Both the position numbers and the translations under genes were made by a program. A model generated the notes under the pieces. The model saw nothing but the letters and a program-made list of their open reading frames with translations, made no database searches and had not been told where the DNA came from. From positions 3,472,001-3,536,000 of the forward strand of contig JAEHOE010000001.1 of assembly GCA_016858145.1 (NCBI GenBank): a stretch of 64,000 nt of DNA. The letters are read 5' to 3'. This DNA is from Edaphochlamys debaryana. Its lineage: Eukaryota > Chlorophyta > Chlorophyceae > Chlamydomonadales. Of the stretch, positions 23,250 through 34,556 are shown piece after piece (position 1 is the first letter of the stretch; every line of letters starts with the position of its first letter).

Positions 23250-26200
23250 ATGATCTTCTTTCTAGCCATGGCCGGCCTCTTCACCATCTACGCCCTGGAC
23301 CTTTTGATGCTGGTAATCGTGGCGGCACTGGCTCGCAGCGCCGAGCTCGCGGCCATCATGCGCAAGAGGCAGGCGGCCAAGAAGGCCAACAGCAAGAAGG
23401 AGCAGGAGCGGAAGAAGGCGGCCGAGGCGGCGGCGCGTGGGGAGGCCCTGCCGCCCGCGGGGCCGGTGGTGGTGGCGTCCCCCGCCGTCGGACCCAGCGG
23501 TGTCGTGGTGGTGCCCCGGCCGCCGCCGGGCCGTGCTGTGACCACGGCCGTAATTTTGGATGGCGCTCCCAGTGGCAGCAGCGACTATAGCAGCGGGGAC
23601 ACGGGCGCGGACTTCCGCAGCAGCGGGGGGGACTCCACCAGCGAGGACGACACGCCCCAGGCCGCCCCCCTGCCCCCGCCCGGAGCCCTGGCCCTCGCCC
23701 TGCCGGGTGGGTCCTGGGTCATGCCTGCTTGTGGGCCGAGGGGAGCTTGGGAACTGCGACCCACCGCTGCCGTTACGTGCTTTACCCGTCTTTGACTGCC
23801 CCTGACGAAGGCCACCCTACCCTCTGACCTCCCCTCCCCTTCGGCGCAGAGGGCCCCTGGGGCGGCGGCCCCGCGCCCAAGGTGCTCGTCCAGCTGCCCA
23901 TGTGAGGCCCTGGGGGGCAGGGATGGGGGCTTGGGGCGTCAGACCGTCGCGGCACTGGTGCTTCCCGGCTCCATCCTGCCCTGCACCCACCCTGCCACTT
24001 ACTGCAGAGGGCTGCTCCTGGTTTTGCAAGCCTTCGCTTGAGGATAGCTTGCCGCGAACGATGTGGCATGGTCTCGGCGATGGCGCTGACGGCCCCCCTT
24101 GGCCCCCATGCCTGCTCTGTGCCCCCAGGTACAACGAGGAGGCGCACGCGGCCACCATCATCGAGGCGTGTTGTAACATCAAGTACCCCCGGGACCGGCT
24201 GCTCATCCAGGTGGGGGCTGGTCGGGGTTGGGGCGGGGGGGAGGATGGCACAGTCATCCCTGCATGTGAGTCCGAGCATTTGATCAATCCCTTCGCCTGA
24301 CCCCTCCGCCCCCTGACCTGACCCCCCCAGGTCCTGGACGACTCCACCAAGGAGTCTGTGCGGCAGAAGGTGGACGCAGCCGCGGCGCTGTGCATCGAGA
24401 ACGGGCAGCCGGTGCAGGTGGGCGGGCGGGCGGGCTGGGTCCGACATCTGTGGGTCTGGCGAACGGTGTTGCGCAGCCGCTGAAGGGCCTTGTCGGGTCT
24501 TGCGGTCCCGGCACCCTGCGCAGTCAACTGGCCCTGCACTAGCGCAACGTTCTGCCGACCAGCACGGCGGTATGCCCCTGTCCCCCCCGTTCTCCGTCGT
24601 GTCGCCACCCGCTGCGCCCTCTCACCCCACCCTGAGGACGCAACCCTCCCCTCCCCCCCCCCCGCAGGTCATCCGCCGCGACAACCGCTCCGGCTTCAAG
24701 GCGGGCGCCATGGTGGAGGGGCTCAACCGGGTGGAGGGGCTGGGCTTCGAGTACTGCGCCATCTTCGACGCGGGTGGGTGGGCCCTGGGGTGGTTCCGGG
24801 AGGGTATCTATGTGGAGCGGCGGGGCGGCCCCGAGGTACTACGCTAGGGCACTCTGCTGTTGGGTCCCTTCTTGTACACCAGTGTAACTTGACTCCGTGT
24901 GACACCGGCACCACCCTTGCCCCAGACTTCGACCCGCCCATGGACTTTCTGGACGAGACCATCCCCGTCATGCACCGCGACAAGACCCTGGCCTACGTGC
25001 AGACGCGCTGGGCCTTCTCCAACGGGAACGAGTCCTTCCTCACCTGGGCGCAGGTGGGGGTGGGGTGTAGTATGTTGGGGTGGGGCTGGGGTGGACTGGA
25101 CTGGGATGGCCTGTAGCTGTGGCGGCGGCTCGAGGAGCTGACGGTCAGGGCAGGCGCTCAGCATGCCCACCTGCTCTTAAGCCCTTCAACCCTGCCTGTG
25201 CCTCCCGCCGCCTTCGCAGAAAGTGAACCTCTCCTTCCACTTTGGTAAGCCATGGAAGGGTAAAGCACTGGGGAAGGCGGGGCCAGGAGTACGGTGCAGT
25301 CGGGTCGCGCCAGAAGCCGCAGCCCCCCCGCAGTGCACCCTACGTGACGCCACCCCCGCTTCCCTGGCCTGCTGCCGCCAACCGCGCAGACGTGGAGCAG
25401 CGCGCCCGCTCCTACCTGGGCTGGTTCTTCAACTTTAACGGCACCGCGGGCGTGTGGCGGATCCAGGTGAGCACCGGTGCACGGGCGAAGACCCCCACCC
25501 TCCCAGGTCCGTGCTCTGTACTGGTGCACGATCCCAAAGACTTGGTCGCCTCCTATCCCCGATCACTCTCCACCTTCCACAGCTAGCTCCGTCTTCCACC
25601 TATCACCCTGACCCTCCCCCCAACCCCCCCTTCCCCCCGCCCCCCCGCAGTCCATCCACGACGCGGGCGGCTGGCAGTCGGACACGGTGGTGGAGGACAT
25701 GGACCTCTCCCTGCGCTGCTACCTCAAGGGGTGGAACGCCACCTACCTGCCGCACGTCGACAACCCCAACGAGCTGCCCTGCACGCTCTCGTCCTACAAG
25801 ACGCAGCAGTTCAGGTGCGCCTAGCCTAATTGAGTTGCCACTCGCAGGCAGGAACGCGACAATTGTGCAAGCTGTTGCAAGGTCTTGCCACTTCTGTCCC
25901 CTGTCTTCATCCTCAAACCCTGTTCCCCCCTCCATCCTTGCCCCCCTCTTTCCCCCAGGTGGCTGTCCGGCCCCATGCAGATCCTCATCAAGTCCTTCTC
26001 CAACATCTGGCACGCGCAGAACCTGACCCTGGGCCGCCGCCTCAACGCCTTCTGGTTCTTCCTGCGTTACATCCTGTGAGCCCCCGCCTTTTCGGGAGTG
26101 AGGACCCCTCCACTCCCACTGTCTAAGCAGTTTCATCCTTGCATCCACTCCCACGGCCCTTTCAATCGCCCCCCCCATCCCCCCCCCCGCAGCTTCGCCG

Positions 26201-27266
26201 CCATCACGGTGGGCGTGCTGGCGGTGCCCCCGGTGGTGCTGTGGGTGGAGACGTGGACGTGGGCGTGGGAGCAGATCTACTTCATGGTGGCAATCAACTT
26301 CGCGCTCGCGGTCTACCTGTGAGCGTGGGGCTGGAGGCCCGGGTGGGGCCGCGCCAGGAACAGCTGCGTGGAAGGGGCTGAGGAGGGGCCAGGCTTGGGG
26401 CACTGCCAGGGTGCTGGAGCGGGGGATGTCTCGTGCAGCTTTCCGTACGCTGACCATGTCCTCCTCTGTGCCCCACACCCCAGCTACGTGACGCCCTTCT
26501 CGCTCTTCTACCTCTTCTTCTCGGTTGCCATCGGTTACTTCAAGGTGGGTTGCAAGCTTGCCCCCCGCCCTGCGGCACAGCTCGCCTGCCCGCCTCCTTG
26601 CCGCCGCGTCCGCAGCCCCGGCACCTTGCCCTTGCCCAACGTGCCTCATGCCTCTGTTGCCCTCCATCCCGGGCGCAGCTGTGGGCCATGACCAGCGGGC
26701 TGCTGGGCCTGGAGAAGAGCAAGACCTGGAAGGTCACCCAGAAGTTCGGAGGGAAACAGGTGCGACCAGGAGAGGGCGCCGCTCCCCCCGGTGGACATTG
26801 CCTCCACTCGGTGTAATCCCTGCGCTCCCTCTGTGCCGCCTCAGGAGGGGGGGAGCATCTTCCACCGCATCCACCGCCCCTACGCCCTCGAGATGGGGTG
26901 AGCCGGGGAAAGGGTGGATGCGTTAATAACAGCCGTACGAGCAGCCGTGCTTTGCGTTCAAGCCTCATCTTGCCGCCCCCTCCCGCCCTTGCTCACCCTT
27001 GCCCTGACTCAAGGTGCCTCTTCCCCGCTGCCTCTGACCTCTTCCCCCCTTCCCCCTTCCCCCCCTCCCCCCCTCCCCCCCTCCCCCCCCCCCCCCCCTC
27101 CCCCCTTCCCCCCCTCCCCCCCTCCCCCCCTGCCCCCAGCCTGGCGCTCTACTACGCCGGCATGGCTGCGGCCGCGGGCGTGTACGGCAGCTGGATCATG
27201 CTGGGCTACTGCGGCCTCATGTTCATCGTGTTCCTGGCCATAGCCTTCGGGGACGCATACATGTGA
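23250..27266 (+). CDS. GT2 cellulose-synthase-like (CSLA/CSLC-type) glycosyltransferase
   Basis: A 580-residue Golgi-type membrane glycosyltransferase of family GT2, resembling plant CslA/CslC and the single ancestral form in green algae, which make beta-mannan or glucan backbones from nucleotide sugars. Exons: 23250-23706, 23850-23901, 24129-24210, 24331-24417, 24668-24773, 24926-25053, 25220-25244, 25390-25466, 25651-25814, 25959-26075, 26193-26318, 26484-26544, 26679-26759, 26845-26897, 27140-27266. Seen: an N-terminal TM (about 4-28), a Lys/Arg/Ala-rich stretch and Ser/Gly-rich linker, then VLVQLPMYNEE, the UDP-site VLDDST, the DxD at FDADFD (Asp262, Asp264), VVEDMD (Asp354) and QQFRW (390-394). 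These are the complete D,D,D,QxxRW set. At least four C-terminal TMs follow. Exon 7 is only 25 nt, and both of its borders are fixed by the frame. It is predicted active. The product sugar is not deducible. Confidence 0.88.
27038..27131 (+). repeat. 94-nt pure pyrimidine (C/T) tract in the last CSL intron
   Basis: This stretch contains only C and T, mostly runs of 6-14 C broken by TT, and leads straight into the acceptor TGCCCCCAG. It is an extreme polypyrimidine tract and a likely site of sequencing and assembly length error. Confidence 0.9.
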
Positions 27267-27983
27267 GGGGAGGGAGGGGCGGAGAAGCCCGGCCGGGGGC
27301 GGCGGGGCAGCGTCCGTCGGCAGGGGCGCCGCCAGCGGCTGCGGACTAGCGTCGTCGGCAACTCGGCATGGGCTGCGGAGGCGGCGGAGGGCCGGAGGAG
27401 GAGCGGTGCTGCCCGGGCCTGTGGGGGCAAGGTGCAAAGCCTGGCGGCGCACGGTGAGCCAGGGGGCATGAGCATCACCTGCGTGAGTGCTGGGCAGGAG
27501 GAGGTGCGCAGGCGTTGATGTGGGGGGGGGGGCGTGGGCCGCCAAGGAAGCCCCGCGCAGCCCGGGGTAGGGCGGGATGGAAATCAAGGCGGGGACGCTG
27601 TTACAGCAGGTGTGGCAGAATGCTTCGGGGTTAACAGGTAGATAGGGATAGGCGGAAGAGACCACGTTAGAGCGGGATTCTTTGCGGGAATGGCCGGGGG
27701 CAGGGGCGAAGAGCGGCAGAACAACCAGTCGAGGGGCACGACGGGTAGGAGGTGCACAGGCGGGGGAGCAGGTGTCATGCCTTGCCGAAGGCCTCGCATG
27801 ACGTGCTATCTGCATAGGATAAGGCTGCAGGCAGACAAGGGTTACGGACGCGCGTTGCATTGCAGCTGGCGCCCCTGCACTTGTGGGTTGGGGGTGCCCG
27901 GGCTGGCCCGGGCGTCCATAGCGTGTGCAACGTGCGGTGTAGGCAATGTGAAATAGCTGCTGAAGATTTTAGTGCAATACTTC

Positions 27984-28009
27984 TTCCTTCCTTCCTTCCT
28001 TCCTTCCTT
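27984..28009 (+). repeat. (TTCC)n microsatellite
   Basis: About six perfect tandem copies of TTCC lie in the presumed 3' UTR of the CSL gene. Confidence 0.9.
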
Positions 28010-28446
28010 AGGCTTTGTGGAGCGCTGAGCTCCTTGCAGGACACCTTTCGCTCATGGCATGAGACTTGAGCCCCTCTGAAGTTGCTCGCACGATGGCGGT
28101 TGCAGTTGCGGTTGCAGAAAGGGTGTGGCGGGAGGATAATGGCAGGGCCGGTAGCTCTGGAGCTGCCGGAGGTAGCCTCTCACGTATGGGGTCGCTTGTG
28201 GATGACGAGGGGGCATTTCGCGCAGCACCTGCGTGGCCATGAGGAGTGTACCTCGGGATGTGCGTGCAGCTCCCAGTGCGAGGGGGGGGGGCTGTGGCAC
28301 ATGTGCTGCTCTGCAGCACATATTTTTTACCCCGCACCCGTTGAGCTTGGAATGTATGGGCAGGTGGCACAGCCCCGGTGGACTTCGTGCCTCCTCGCCA
28401 CGCGTCGATCTGCGTCGAGGCCTTGGGGCCGTAACACCGCCATGAA

Positions 28447-28451
28447 TGTAA
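28447..28451 (+). terminator. candidate TGTAA poly(A) signal for CSL
   Basis: TGTAA is the standard poly(A) signal in Chlamydomonas-type algae. It lies 1.18 kb after the CSL stop, which implies a long but possible 3' UTR. It is the first good match downstream. Confidence 0.4.
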
Positions 28452-28672
28452 GCGCGGTGGACTCTGAACTTAAAACGAGCTCAACAAATGTCAATCTTCA
28501 TCATCAGTGATGCACCGAAAGAGTTGCCGGCTGGTGCCGAAGGGTGCCGACCGGAGGGATGACACGCCCCCTTGGGCCGACCGAATCCTGGGAAGGACGG
28601 TGTCACGAATCCGCGCTGAGGATATGAAGAAGTTGGTATCTGGATACCGCGGGCGACAAATCCCGCCCCTTA

Positions 28673-28783
28673 GGAATCCCGTCCCCTCGGAATCCTGGTG
28701 CCCCCCCCTCGGAATCCTGGTGCCGCCCTCTCGGAATCCTGGTACCGCCCCCTAGGAATCCAAGGACACCCCAGCCCGAATCC
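28673..28783 (+). repeat. 22-bp-periodic GGAATCC array, copy 1
   Basis: GGAATCC starts at 28673, 28689, 28711, 28733 and 28755, with a CGAATCC variant at 28777. Apart from the first interval (16 bp) the spacing is exactly 22 bp. The units are a conserved core (CCCCT-N-GGAATCC-like) followed by about 9 more variable bases. Confidence 0.8.
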
Positions 28784-29274
28784 AATATGGCCAAGCCCCG
28801 CTACTTTTCTCAGTAGCCCCACCGCAGCCCAGCTACAGAGGGGTGAGGCTGCTCGCAGCGGGGTGTGGGTACGTGAGCGACGCGGCACGCTTGAACCTGA
28901 CGCCGTTGACCTTGGTCAAAGCAGTCTGCTCTTCTCGGCTCTTATCGACAATGCCTCAAAAGGAACAGCAGTCAACCGCGATATGCTTTAGCGCCAAGGC
29001 GCAGTGCTGGTTTGGCAAGAATGGCCCGCATAGTCGCGCTTCCGCCGGCTGGGCACTCGAATGCAAGGTCGTAGACCTCTATCCTGGCTTGATATGCTAC
29101 CAAAGAGCATGAACTGGGGCAGACGCACGCCTAGTGACGAGGGTGGCTTTCTTCCAGCGCACTCTCTGGGCCTCCGGCCCTCATAAATAGGTCGCTAGGA
29201 TGACATACAAGTTTCTGGGGCGAAGATGGGGGCCAGGCAAGGCCGAGCCGCTGGAAATTATGACGGTGGCGCTG

Positions 29275-29294
29275 GGTGCGCCAATTGGCGCACC
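29275..29294. repeat. 20-bp perfect palindrome
   Basis: GGTGCGCCAATTGGCGCACC reads identically on both strands. It lies between the two GGAATCC arrays in non-coding sequence. Confidence 0.9.
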
Positions 29295-29562
29295 ACCCGG
29301 AAGCGGGCCAGAACGAGCTAGAACGGGCCCCGCAGTTATCCTAACAATATGTCACATGTTAAGGCACTGCTAGACGCCAAGCCGGAGTCCCGTCGAGGTG
29401 TTCGGCACAGCTTGAAGTCGGCTCGCGCTCGCACGGCACCGCACGCGCTCGTCCTGGCACGAACCCAAGCGTACTTACCCCACACAGTGCTAGGGTGAAG
29501 ACCCGAGGGAGCGCGCGCAACGCAGCCCGTGTGCCTGGACGATATCCAAACGTGTCCCCCTT

Positions 29563-29613
29563 GGAATCCTCACTTGGCCCCCTTGGAATCCATACCCGAC
29601 CCCCTTGGAATCC
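29563..29613 (+). repeat. 22-bp-periodic GGAATCC array, copy 2
   Basis: GGAATCC starts at 29563, 29585 and 29607, again exactly 22 bp apart, each preceded by CCCCCTT or CCCCTT. A degenerate CGAATCC follows at 29634. The sequence after the last unit (TGTGGCCA) resembles that after copy 1 (ATATGGCCA), so the two arrays are related copies. Confidence 0.8.
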
Positions 29614-30039
29614 CGATGTGGCCATGTGTCCGCCGAATCCCGCCCGCGTGTCATCCCTCCTTGCCGACTGGGAGGGGGGGAGGGGAAAAAGCACCACGCG
29701 GCGGGAAGCCGTGTGGGTACGCGTGCAAACTTTGGCTCATGGCGCTGTGGACGTAGGTATAAGCAGCGAAGTGTTATGCCGCGCGCCGCAGGTGGAGGTG
29801 TCGCGACCGGGATGAAGGGTGTTCGATGGGCGTTCGGACAACAGGGTCCAACCCCAAGCTGCCTTGCATTACAAGCACCTTCAAGTAATAGAGCTTATTC
29901 TCGTGATCATTCACGGCTGCTTCTTACACGTAGGGCGACTCGGCAAATTAGCGACATCCCCTTTTGCACCTGCTTTGCCACGGCCCCACCTTCAGGAATG
30001 CTGTACATACATAGCGTGACATTCTAAACAGCTTGCAGA

Positions 30040-33000
30040 ATGGCGAGCCCGGTTGCCTCACATCCGGGCTCTGTGCTCGTTGGCGGGGGCGAGAACGCAA
30101 AATACGTGAAGGAGTGCACGGAGCTTCATCTAGCACACCGTAGTATCGATAAGCTGCGGGGGTTCGAGCCGTTCGTCAACCTCGAGAGCCTCTGGCTGAA
30201 CGGGAACCGGCTCAAGAAGCTGAACAACTTGGATAATAATAAGAGGATGAAGGCGCTCTATGCTCAGGTGAGCTAGGGGCCAAACGGGGGCGCGGGGGTG
30301 GGGGGGCTCCACGCGGGGGGCGGGGGCGTAGTCGGGGGCAGAGGGGCGGCTGGCGGCACGGTATGGGCCAGGCTTGGGCCGGAGCCTTGGGCCGTCGGGT
30401 CTGCATCTCGCAAGACCCGCCAAGACCCAGTGGTTTGCCTCCCATAGATTGAGGTGTCTTGCCGTGTGGGCGTCTGCGTTATGGGGTTGACTGCGGCGGC
30501 GCTGCAGGGGGGGCCAGCAGGCAGGTCACTTGCAAACACCCGGCTCCTCGGCTCTCCTACCCAACAGGACAACCAGATATGCACGCTGAAGGGCAGCCTG
30601 CTCTACTTCAAGTTCCTGGAGACGCTGGACCTCAGCAACAACCAGGTGGGGGGACGGGGGGCGGAAGGGAGGGCAGAGCGTCGCCAGGGCAAAGTACCCT
30701 TGTGGTAGCCCTAGATTAAACATCTCGCGCTTCCCAGGGTCCAAGTGGCCCCAGCGCTGCTGAGCCCGGTATCACTCGCCGTGGACTCGACCCGCCATCC
30801 CAACTGCCCCTGCAACCGCGCTTCCTCTCTCCTCTTCCCCCTCTCCTTCCCCCCAGCTCCGGGACCTGGAGAAGCAGCTCAAGCTGTTGGAGAAGTTCAA
30901 GTTCATGTGAGCGCCTGGGGGGGGATGAGGAGGCCGCAGGGGTGGCCCTGGAGGCCCAGAGGGGCAGGAGGCCTGGCAACGGCCCTGAGCCTTCTCTGCG
31001 ACATAACCTTGCTTAGCCGCACCCATTCGCCTCGGCCCCCTTACGGTTCGCCCCTCGCCCCCCCCCTGCGCAGCAAGGAGCTCAACCTCTCCGGCAACCC
31101 GTGAGGAGGGGGAGGTCAGGGGCGCTGGAGCGGGGGCTGTGAGGGCTTAGCAGCCGCCTGCACCGGGGGGCCCTCTTGAGCACGGGATCCCTCTGGCTCC
31201 CGTGCCTCCACGCCCCTTCCTACCCCCCTCCCCCCCATCTTCACCTCAGGCTGTGCGAGGAGCCCGACTATCGGCTGCTGGTCATACACCGCATGCCCGC
31301 ACTCAAGGTGGGGAGGGGCAGGGTAGGGGACGGTGGGGGCAGGAGGGGGGGTAGCGGGGGGTGCACCGCAGCCCAAGGGCTGGGGCGAGGAGGGGAACGA
31401 CCGCGGCTGGCTGGGCATGGATGGGATGGGATGGGATGAGGGGCTGGGTCTGGCTGGGGAGAGCGCCGCGCTGCCTCTGGCGTGGTGCTGAGCCTGCAAG
31501 CGGGTTGGCGGCCCAGCACGGAGGCACATGCACTGGGGAGGAACCGGCCCAGGGGGCGGCGGGTCGTGGTTCCGCAGGTCTAGCGCCGCAGACCTTGGGA
31601 GGGCGGAGCACTCCGTCCAGACTGGGCGAACGCAGCCGGCAGCAGGGAGCAGCAGGTGCAGAAGCGCTTCGCAGATGGGGCTTGTGGTCTCCAGCGCCGC
31701 TCGCGTGCATACAGTATGCTGGCGTCCGGGACCGGCTCGGGACGCAGCGGCGGGGCTGTGAGCGGAGGCCTTCGCGCATGGGCATGCGGGCGGGATGCAG
31801 CGTACACAGCCAGCATCGGCCGGCCCCGGGCGCGGGAGGCACAGGGTTTTTCCCTGCGTGTCCTTTCATGTGCCGTCCCGGCCAACGCACGTGTCTATCT
31901 CCCCGTTCACTAACTTCCCCCCCCCCGGCCCCAGGTCTTGGACCAGCACGTGATCACGGACCTGGAGCGGCGGAAGGCGGCGGGGCTGATCGGGGGGGAC
32001 GTGGCCACACTCACGGTGGCGTTCGGCAAGCGCGTGCCGCCGTACGACCCCAAGTGGGACGAGAAGGTCCCCGAGCGCTCTGTACTGGAGCAGGACATGA
32101 CTAAGGTGCGCGGGGACGGGGCCAAGGATTTGGGGCTGGTGGGGCGGGGGCCTGGGAGAGGGGGGCGCAGGGTGAGGGGCTCGGGCGACACGGGGATGCT
32201 GGCCAGGGGGCGCCCCGTCGCTGCCCGCGGTGTGCTCCTCACCCGCCGTGTCGCTGCTGCTGCCGGCCCCCTCCCCCCTCGCAGGAGGCTGCCACCATCC
32301 GTGACAACCTGCGGCACGAGGCCTACATGCGCGAGCGGGGCATGTTCCTGCACGACCCCCACCCGCAGCCGCCGCGGGGGCACGGCCTGCCGCCCAACGC
32401 GGGCACGGTGCGGGCGATGCAGACGTGGCGGCAGCAGCAGGCGGAGCAGGGGCTGGCCTCGGCCAGCGGCGACGGGGGGGAGCGGAGCAGCAGCGGCTCG
32501 GGGGCGGGGGGCAGCGGGCACGGCGGGCCGCAGCAAGGGAGAGCAGGCGGGCTCAGCCCCGGCCTCAACCGGACGGGCTCACCCGGCCAGGGGACAGGTG
32601 AGGCGGTCTCACGGCCCGACACTTGGCCAGGGTTCCTCTTGCACCTGGGCTCAGGCGTCTGCATCCTTTGCGCGCGGTATTCGTCAAAGTCAGATCTAGG
32701 ATCGGGCAAAGGTCTCATCGCCTCTCCTCCACCCTGTCCCCTCCCCCTGCTTGCTGCCCCTGCGCCCCCCCAGAGCGCTACTACCCGCGGGACAAGCTGG
32801 TGCTCTACTCGCTGCGGCCGGGGGTGGACCCGCTGGCGGCCACTGGGGGGATGCTGCCCCCTGTCTCGTCTCAAGGTACGCCCCGGCTGGTCGAGTCTGG
32901 GCAGGGCTCGCACACAGCGGACTGGTTTAATTTGGGACGGACGGCTGTGTCCGATGCCCATGTGACAGGCTTGTCAGCAAGCGCAGGACGTGGGGATTGA

Positions 33001-33165
33001 TGGGCGTGGGGATGTGTGGACCTGACTTGTCTCTGACCTCGTTGCTCCGTGCTTGACCCCGCAGGCCCCATCAAGCTGGAGCAGGCCGCCTACGAGCAGT
33101 GGCTGCAGACCAAGGCCGCGGGGCAGGGCAGCTGGGCGGCGTACAAGCAGGAGGTGCAGCTGTGA
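30040..33165 (+). CDS. LRRC72-like leucine-rich repeat protein
   Basis: A 375-residue protein with SDS22-type LRRs closed by an LRR cap, most like the LRRC72 group, which is largely found in ciliated organisms. Exons: 30040-30267, 30568-30645, 30857-30906, 31074-31100, 31250-31307, 31935-32105, 32285-32597, 32774-32875, 33065-33165. LRR landmarks: CTELHLAHRSIDKLRGFEPF, LESLWLNGNRLKKL, LETLDLSNNQL, KELNLSGNPL, then the cap CEEPDYRLLVIHRMPALKVL. The C-terminal half is charged, with a Ser/Gly-rich stretch (about 280-310) and the end WAAYKQEVQL. Exon 4 is only 27 nt. There is no signal peptide or TM, so a cytosolic or axonemal scaffold is likely. The ciliary assignment rests on family distribution only. 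A TGTAA signal follows 201 nt after the stop. Confidence 0.82.
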
Positions 33166-34556
33166 GCGTGGCGGACGGCAGGGGACTGCGGGCTTGCAGG
33201 GGACGGCTGAGGCGGGGGAAAGGAGACACGGGAGACGAGTTACGCGAAAAGCAAGGCGGGGGAGGAAGGTCTGCACTTCGCGCAGCCGTGCAGGGCGTAG
33301 GCCTATCATGTGGATGGGGCGGCTGCGGAAGGGTGATAGGCTAGTGTGCATACCGGATGAGCATGTGTAATGGGGTTCAGGCGAGGCTGAGCAAGGTGAC
33401 ATCGAAGGCAGGAGGAGATGCCGGAGGCTGACTGAGCTCAGGAAGAGCGGAGCGTGGCTGTCTGGTGAAGGCGTGGAGCTTCCCGACATTGTTGCCTTGG
33501 CGGTTGGGGTACGGTGGCTGCAGTCAGGGAACTGCTGCCTTGATTGCCAGCAAGCCGCTGTATCATAGCCAAAGCTCTCGAGCCAAGGCGTCCTGGACGG
33601 AGACGTTAACAGAGGTCAAGTGGGCGTGGTGCCGCACGAGGGCCCGGCCCAACAAACCAGAGCCACGAGTCTTGAACTTCCTCCCCATTCACGCGACAGC
33701 ACATAGCCCACAGCCACACAGGCATGGGAGCACACGATCGCGCCCCCCCCACCCCCCACGTCTTCCCGGTCGCCGCAACCTCCAGTGCCAGCGAACCACC
33801 ACCGCCTACCGACCGGCCGCCGCTGGAACGCCCGACTGGACGACAACAGCTAGGCCCGTCGGCGCGCACAGCACATCCCAGGGTCGCCACGCGACGCCCT
33901 CGCGGCGCCGGGCGCGCGCTCGACCTCCCAACGCGGCATGGATAATCCCGTCTGCGCCCCGCCGCAGCCGCAACGTCACTCGACTCTGCCGGCGCCCCAC
34001 CACTGGCGCCAGCGGAGCAGGGCTGTAAAGGGCGGGTCAGGGCTGCCCGCGCCCGCACGGGCACCCGCCTGCCCAGCGCGCAGCGTGCTCCCCACAAGGC
34101 GGCCAGCACCAACCCCTCACGGGGCCAGAGGGCCACTGCATGCGTGCAGCCTCGCGCTCAACTGAACAGGCGGTTGTGCGCCCAGCAAGGCGCAAGCCCC
34201 AAGTCATTCATCAACCATGTTCAAGAGGCGGAGTCATGGCGCAGACCATCGGATCTGTCATTCTATACAGGCGGACACGCAAGCGTGCCCTAGGCCCTAT
34301 CTCTATCGACCGCCGCGTCGCGTGAGCAAAACTGCAGCAGCTGCGCTGGAGGCGGTGCTTGTATCTTGTGTTGATCTTCTCTTGGTAGCTCCTCTCTCCT
34401 CTCCTCCTCCGGTAGCGGCGCGGCAGCGGCGGCGAGCAGGGCGCTCCTCGCGTGCGCAGCTTGCGGCGCGCAGTGCGGGACCTGCCGCCGCCGCCGCCCC
34501 CGCCCGCCCGGCACGGCGAGCTGTGAGGGATTGCGGGCTTGATGCCAACAGCCGCC
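33166..34556. other. convergent 3' flanks of the LRRC72-like gene and NAB1
   Basis: The LRR gene ends from the left and NAB1 from the right, so this 1.4 kb is mostly 3' UTR. It contains one plus-strand TGTAA at 33366. I found no minus-strand TGTAA for NAB1 and no conserved coding frame or RNA gene. Confidence 0.5.
33366..33370 (+). terminator. TGTAA poly(A) signal, LRRC72-like gene
   Basis: TGTAA lies 201 nt downstream of the stop codon on the coding strand, a normal position for this group of algae. Confidence 0.6.

Larger units (their letters stand above)
27267..30039. other. 2.8-kb gene-poor interval between CSL and the LRRC72-like gene
   Basis: It holds the CSL 3' UTR (TGTAA at 28447), a TTCC microsatellite, two arrays of a 22-bp-spaced GGAATCC repeat, a 20-bp perfect palindrome and the upstream region of the LRR gene. 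From about 28500 the composition becomes less GC-rich and codon-like bias disappears. I see no transposase, reverse transcriptase or other conserved protein in either strand. Confidence 0.6.

Noticed and set aside
27009..27860. 283-residue minus-strand frame over the CSL 3' end
   Set aside because: Its length comes from the pure C/T intron tract read as Gly/Glu-rich sequence. It is antisense to a conserved exon.
28673..29640. GGAATCC arrays considered as a CRISPR array
   Set aside because: Cores are short and degenerate with ~9-nt variable parts, no cas genes are present and the genome is eukaryotic.
31361..32104. 247-residue plus-strand frame in an LRRC72-like intron
   Set aside because: It is out of frame with the conserved LRR exons and covers a long intron. 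No motif.
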